In this document: positions 63,563 to 64,000 of the stretch, piece by piece | Numbering within the stretch: the first letter of the stretch is position 1 | How the letters are laid out: each line of letters starts with the position of its first letter | DNA from: [Bacillus] enclensis | Lineage (GTDB): Bacteria > Bacillota > Bacilli > Bacillales > Bacillaceae_B | DNA: 64,000 nt | Direction of reading: 5' to 3' | Assembly (NCBI RefSeq): GCF_001456935.1 | Contig: NZ_KQ758482.1 | Location: 786,249 to 850,248 of the forward strand | Notes under the pieces: model-generated | Database searches by the model: none | What the model was told of the DNA's origin: nothing | Seen by the model: only the letters and a program-made list of their open reading frames with translations | Made by a program: the position numbers and the translations under genes

Positions 63563-64000
63563 CTACTTTTCTCCTGCCCATTTATATATGCCGCGGATAA
63601 AAGTATCTGCAGCGATCAGGCCTTCTTCAGGAACAGTCACAAGAACCGGCTCACCAATTTCCTTTAACAGTACAAAAACCGGCATGCCGTCTTTTGATTT
63701 TTTATCGTTCTTCATCTTATCCAAAAGTTGTGTGAATGTAATATGATCAGGGACCGTCAAATCATATCCGACCGATATGATCCAATTGACGAATTCCTTC
63801 AGATCGAAGGACAAGCTGCAATATTTTTCACTCAGGTACAAAGCATAAATCATCCCGATCATGACCGATTCCCCATGAGTCCGATTTCCATATCCGCTGG
63901 CGCTTTCCACAGCGTGTCCATACGTATGTCCGAAATTCAGGAATGCCCTGATCCCATGTTCTCTTTCGTCTTGAGTAACAATTTCCGCCTTTACTTTGAT
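63563..64000 (-). CDS. aroB: 3-dehydroquinate synthase, C-terminal part (runs off the window)
   Basis: The last 145 residues are present and the frame is open to the right edge. The visible part begins KAEIVTQDEREHGIRAFL and has NFGHTYGHAVE and YGNRTHGESVMIGM, which carry the zinc-binding His residues of AroB. It makes 3-dehydroquinate, the first shikimate-pathway ring compound. It is 24 bp upstream of aroH. Confidence 0.95.
   Translation of the reverse strand: MKVKAEIVTQDEREHGIRAFLNFGHTYGHAVESASGYGNRTHGESVMIGMIYALYLSEKYCSLSFDLKEFVNWIISVGYDLTVPDHITFTQLLDKMKNDKKSKDGMPVFVLLKEIGEPVLVTVPEEGLIAADTFIRGIYKWAGEK

Overview
The window is chromosomal DNA from a low-to-medium G+C, endospore-forming Gram-positive of the Bacillaceae (Bacillus sensu lato). 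The lineage is inferred from three things. The gene order largely follows the B. subtilis ypbR-aroB region. RNase P RNA is of the Bacillus (B) type. Sporulation and coat genes (cotD, yppG, sspM, ypjB) sit next to Gram-positive markers (gpsB, recU, ponA, dnaD, bacillithiol genes). No species is assigned. There are no tRNAs, rRNAs, CRISPR arrays, phages or transposase genes.

Layout from left to right. 0.1-8 kb: dynamin-like dynA, a small membrane gene with two Fur-box-like sites, the bcsA/ypbQ alkylpyrone pair, a CheX-like phosphatase domain, a short-chain dehydrogenase and a tiny Cys-rich protein. 8-10.4 kb: a ba3-type oxidase operon (subunits IIa, II, I) behind what looks like a class II Crp/Fnr promoter. 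10.4-17.5 kb: M32 carboxypeptidase, two rhodaneses behind a CsoR/CstR-like operator, a DUF202 protein, a DinG/XPD helicase, ypsC and rnpB. 17.5-28.5 kb: gpsB, ypsA, cotD, mrfBA repair genes, a hydrolase, Hsp20, the yppGFE group, sspM and yppC. Three kinds of small palindromic or mobile repeats are scattered here. 28.5-34 kb: recU-ponA converge on dnaD-nth-ypoC. 34-42 kb: ypmA-ypmB-aspB-asnS, a degenerate metallo-beta-lactamase-fold protein and an exonuclease-helicase DinG. 42-50 kb: panBCD behind an attenuator-like leader, then a long leftward cluster ypjD-dapB-mgsA-bshB1-bshA-cca-birA. 50-59 kb: ypjC, a YugP-like protease, ypjB, ypjA, qcrABC, ypiF, ypiB, ypiA and a degenerate amidohydrolase-like gene. 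59-64 kb: aroA, tyrA, hisC, aroH and the 3' part of aroB, without the trp genes that B. subtilis carries between aroH and hisC.

The genes cover cell-wall growth (ponA, gpsB, recU), respiration (qcrABC, ba3 oxidase), aromatic, lysine and pantothenate biosynthesis, redox buffering (bacillithiol), DNA repair (mrfAB, nth, dinG, recU) and spore coat or core proteins.

The least expected signals are non-coding. A 171-172 bp MITE-like element has terminal inverted repeats and 9-bp target duplications at two loci; one copy is wedged exactly between tyrA and aroA. Four TTTTTGATAATA boxes are phased at 20-21 bp. A covarying hairpin repeat is nested inside a second palindromic repeat. Two perfect TGTGA-N6-TCACA sites lie 42 bp apart upstream of the ba3 oxidase. 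The panBCD leader shows mutually exclusive pairings. Many start codons given here were moved inward from the longest reading frame because a ribosome binding site supports the internal start.
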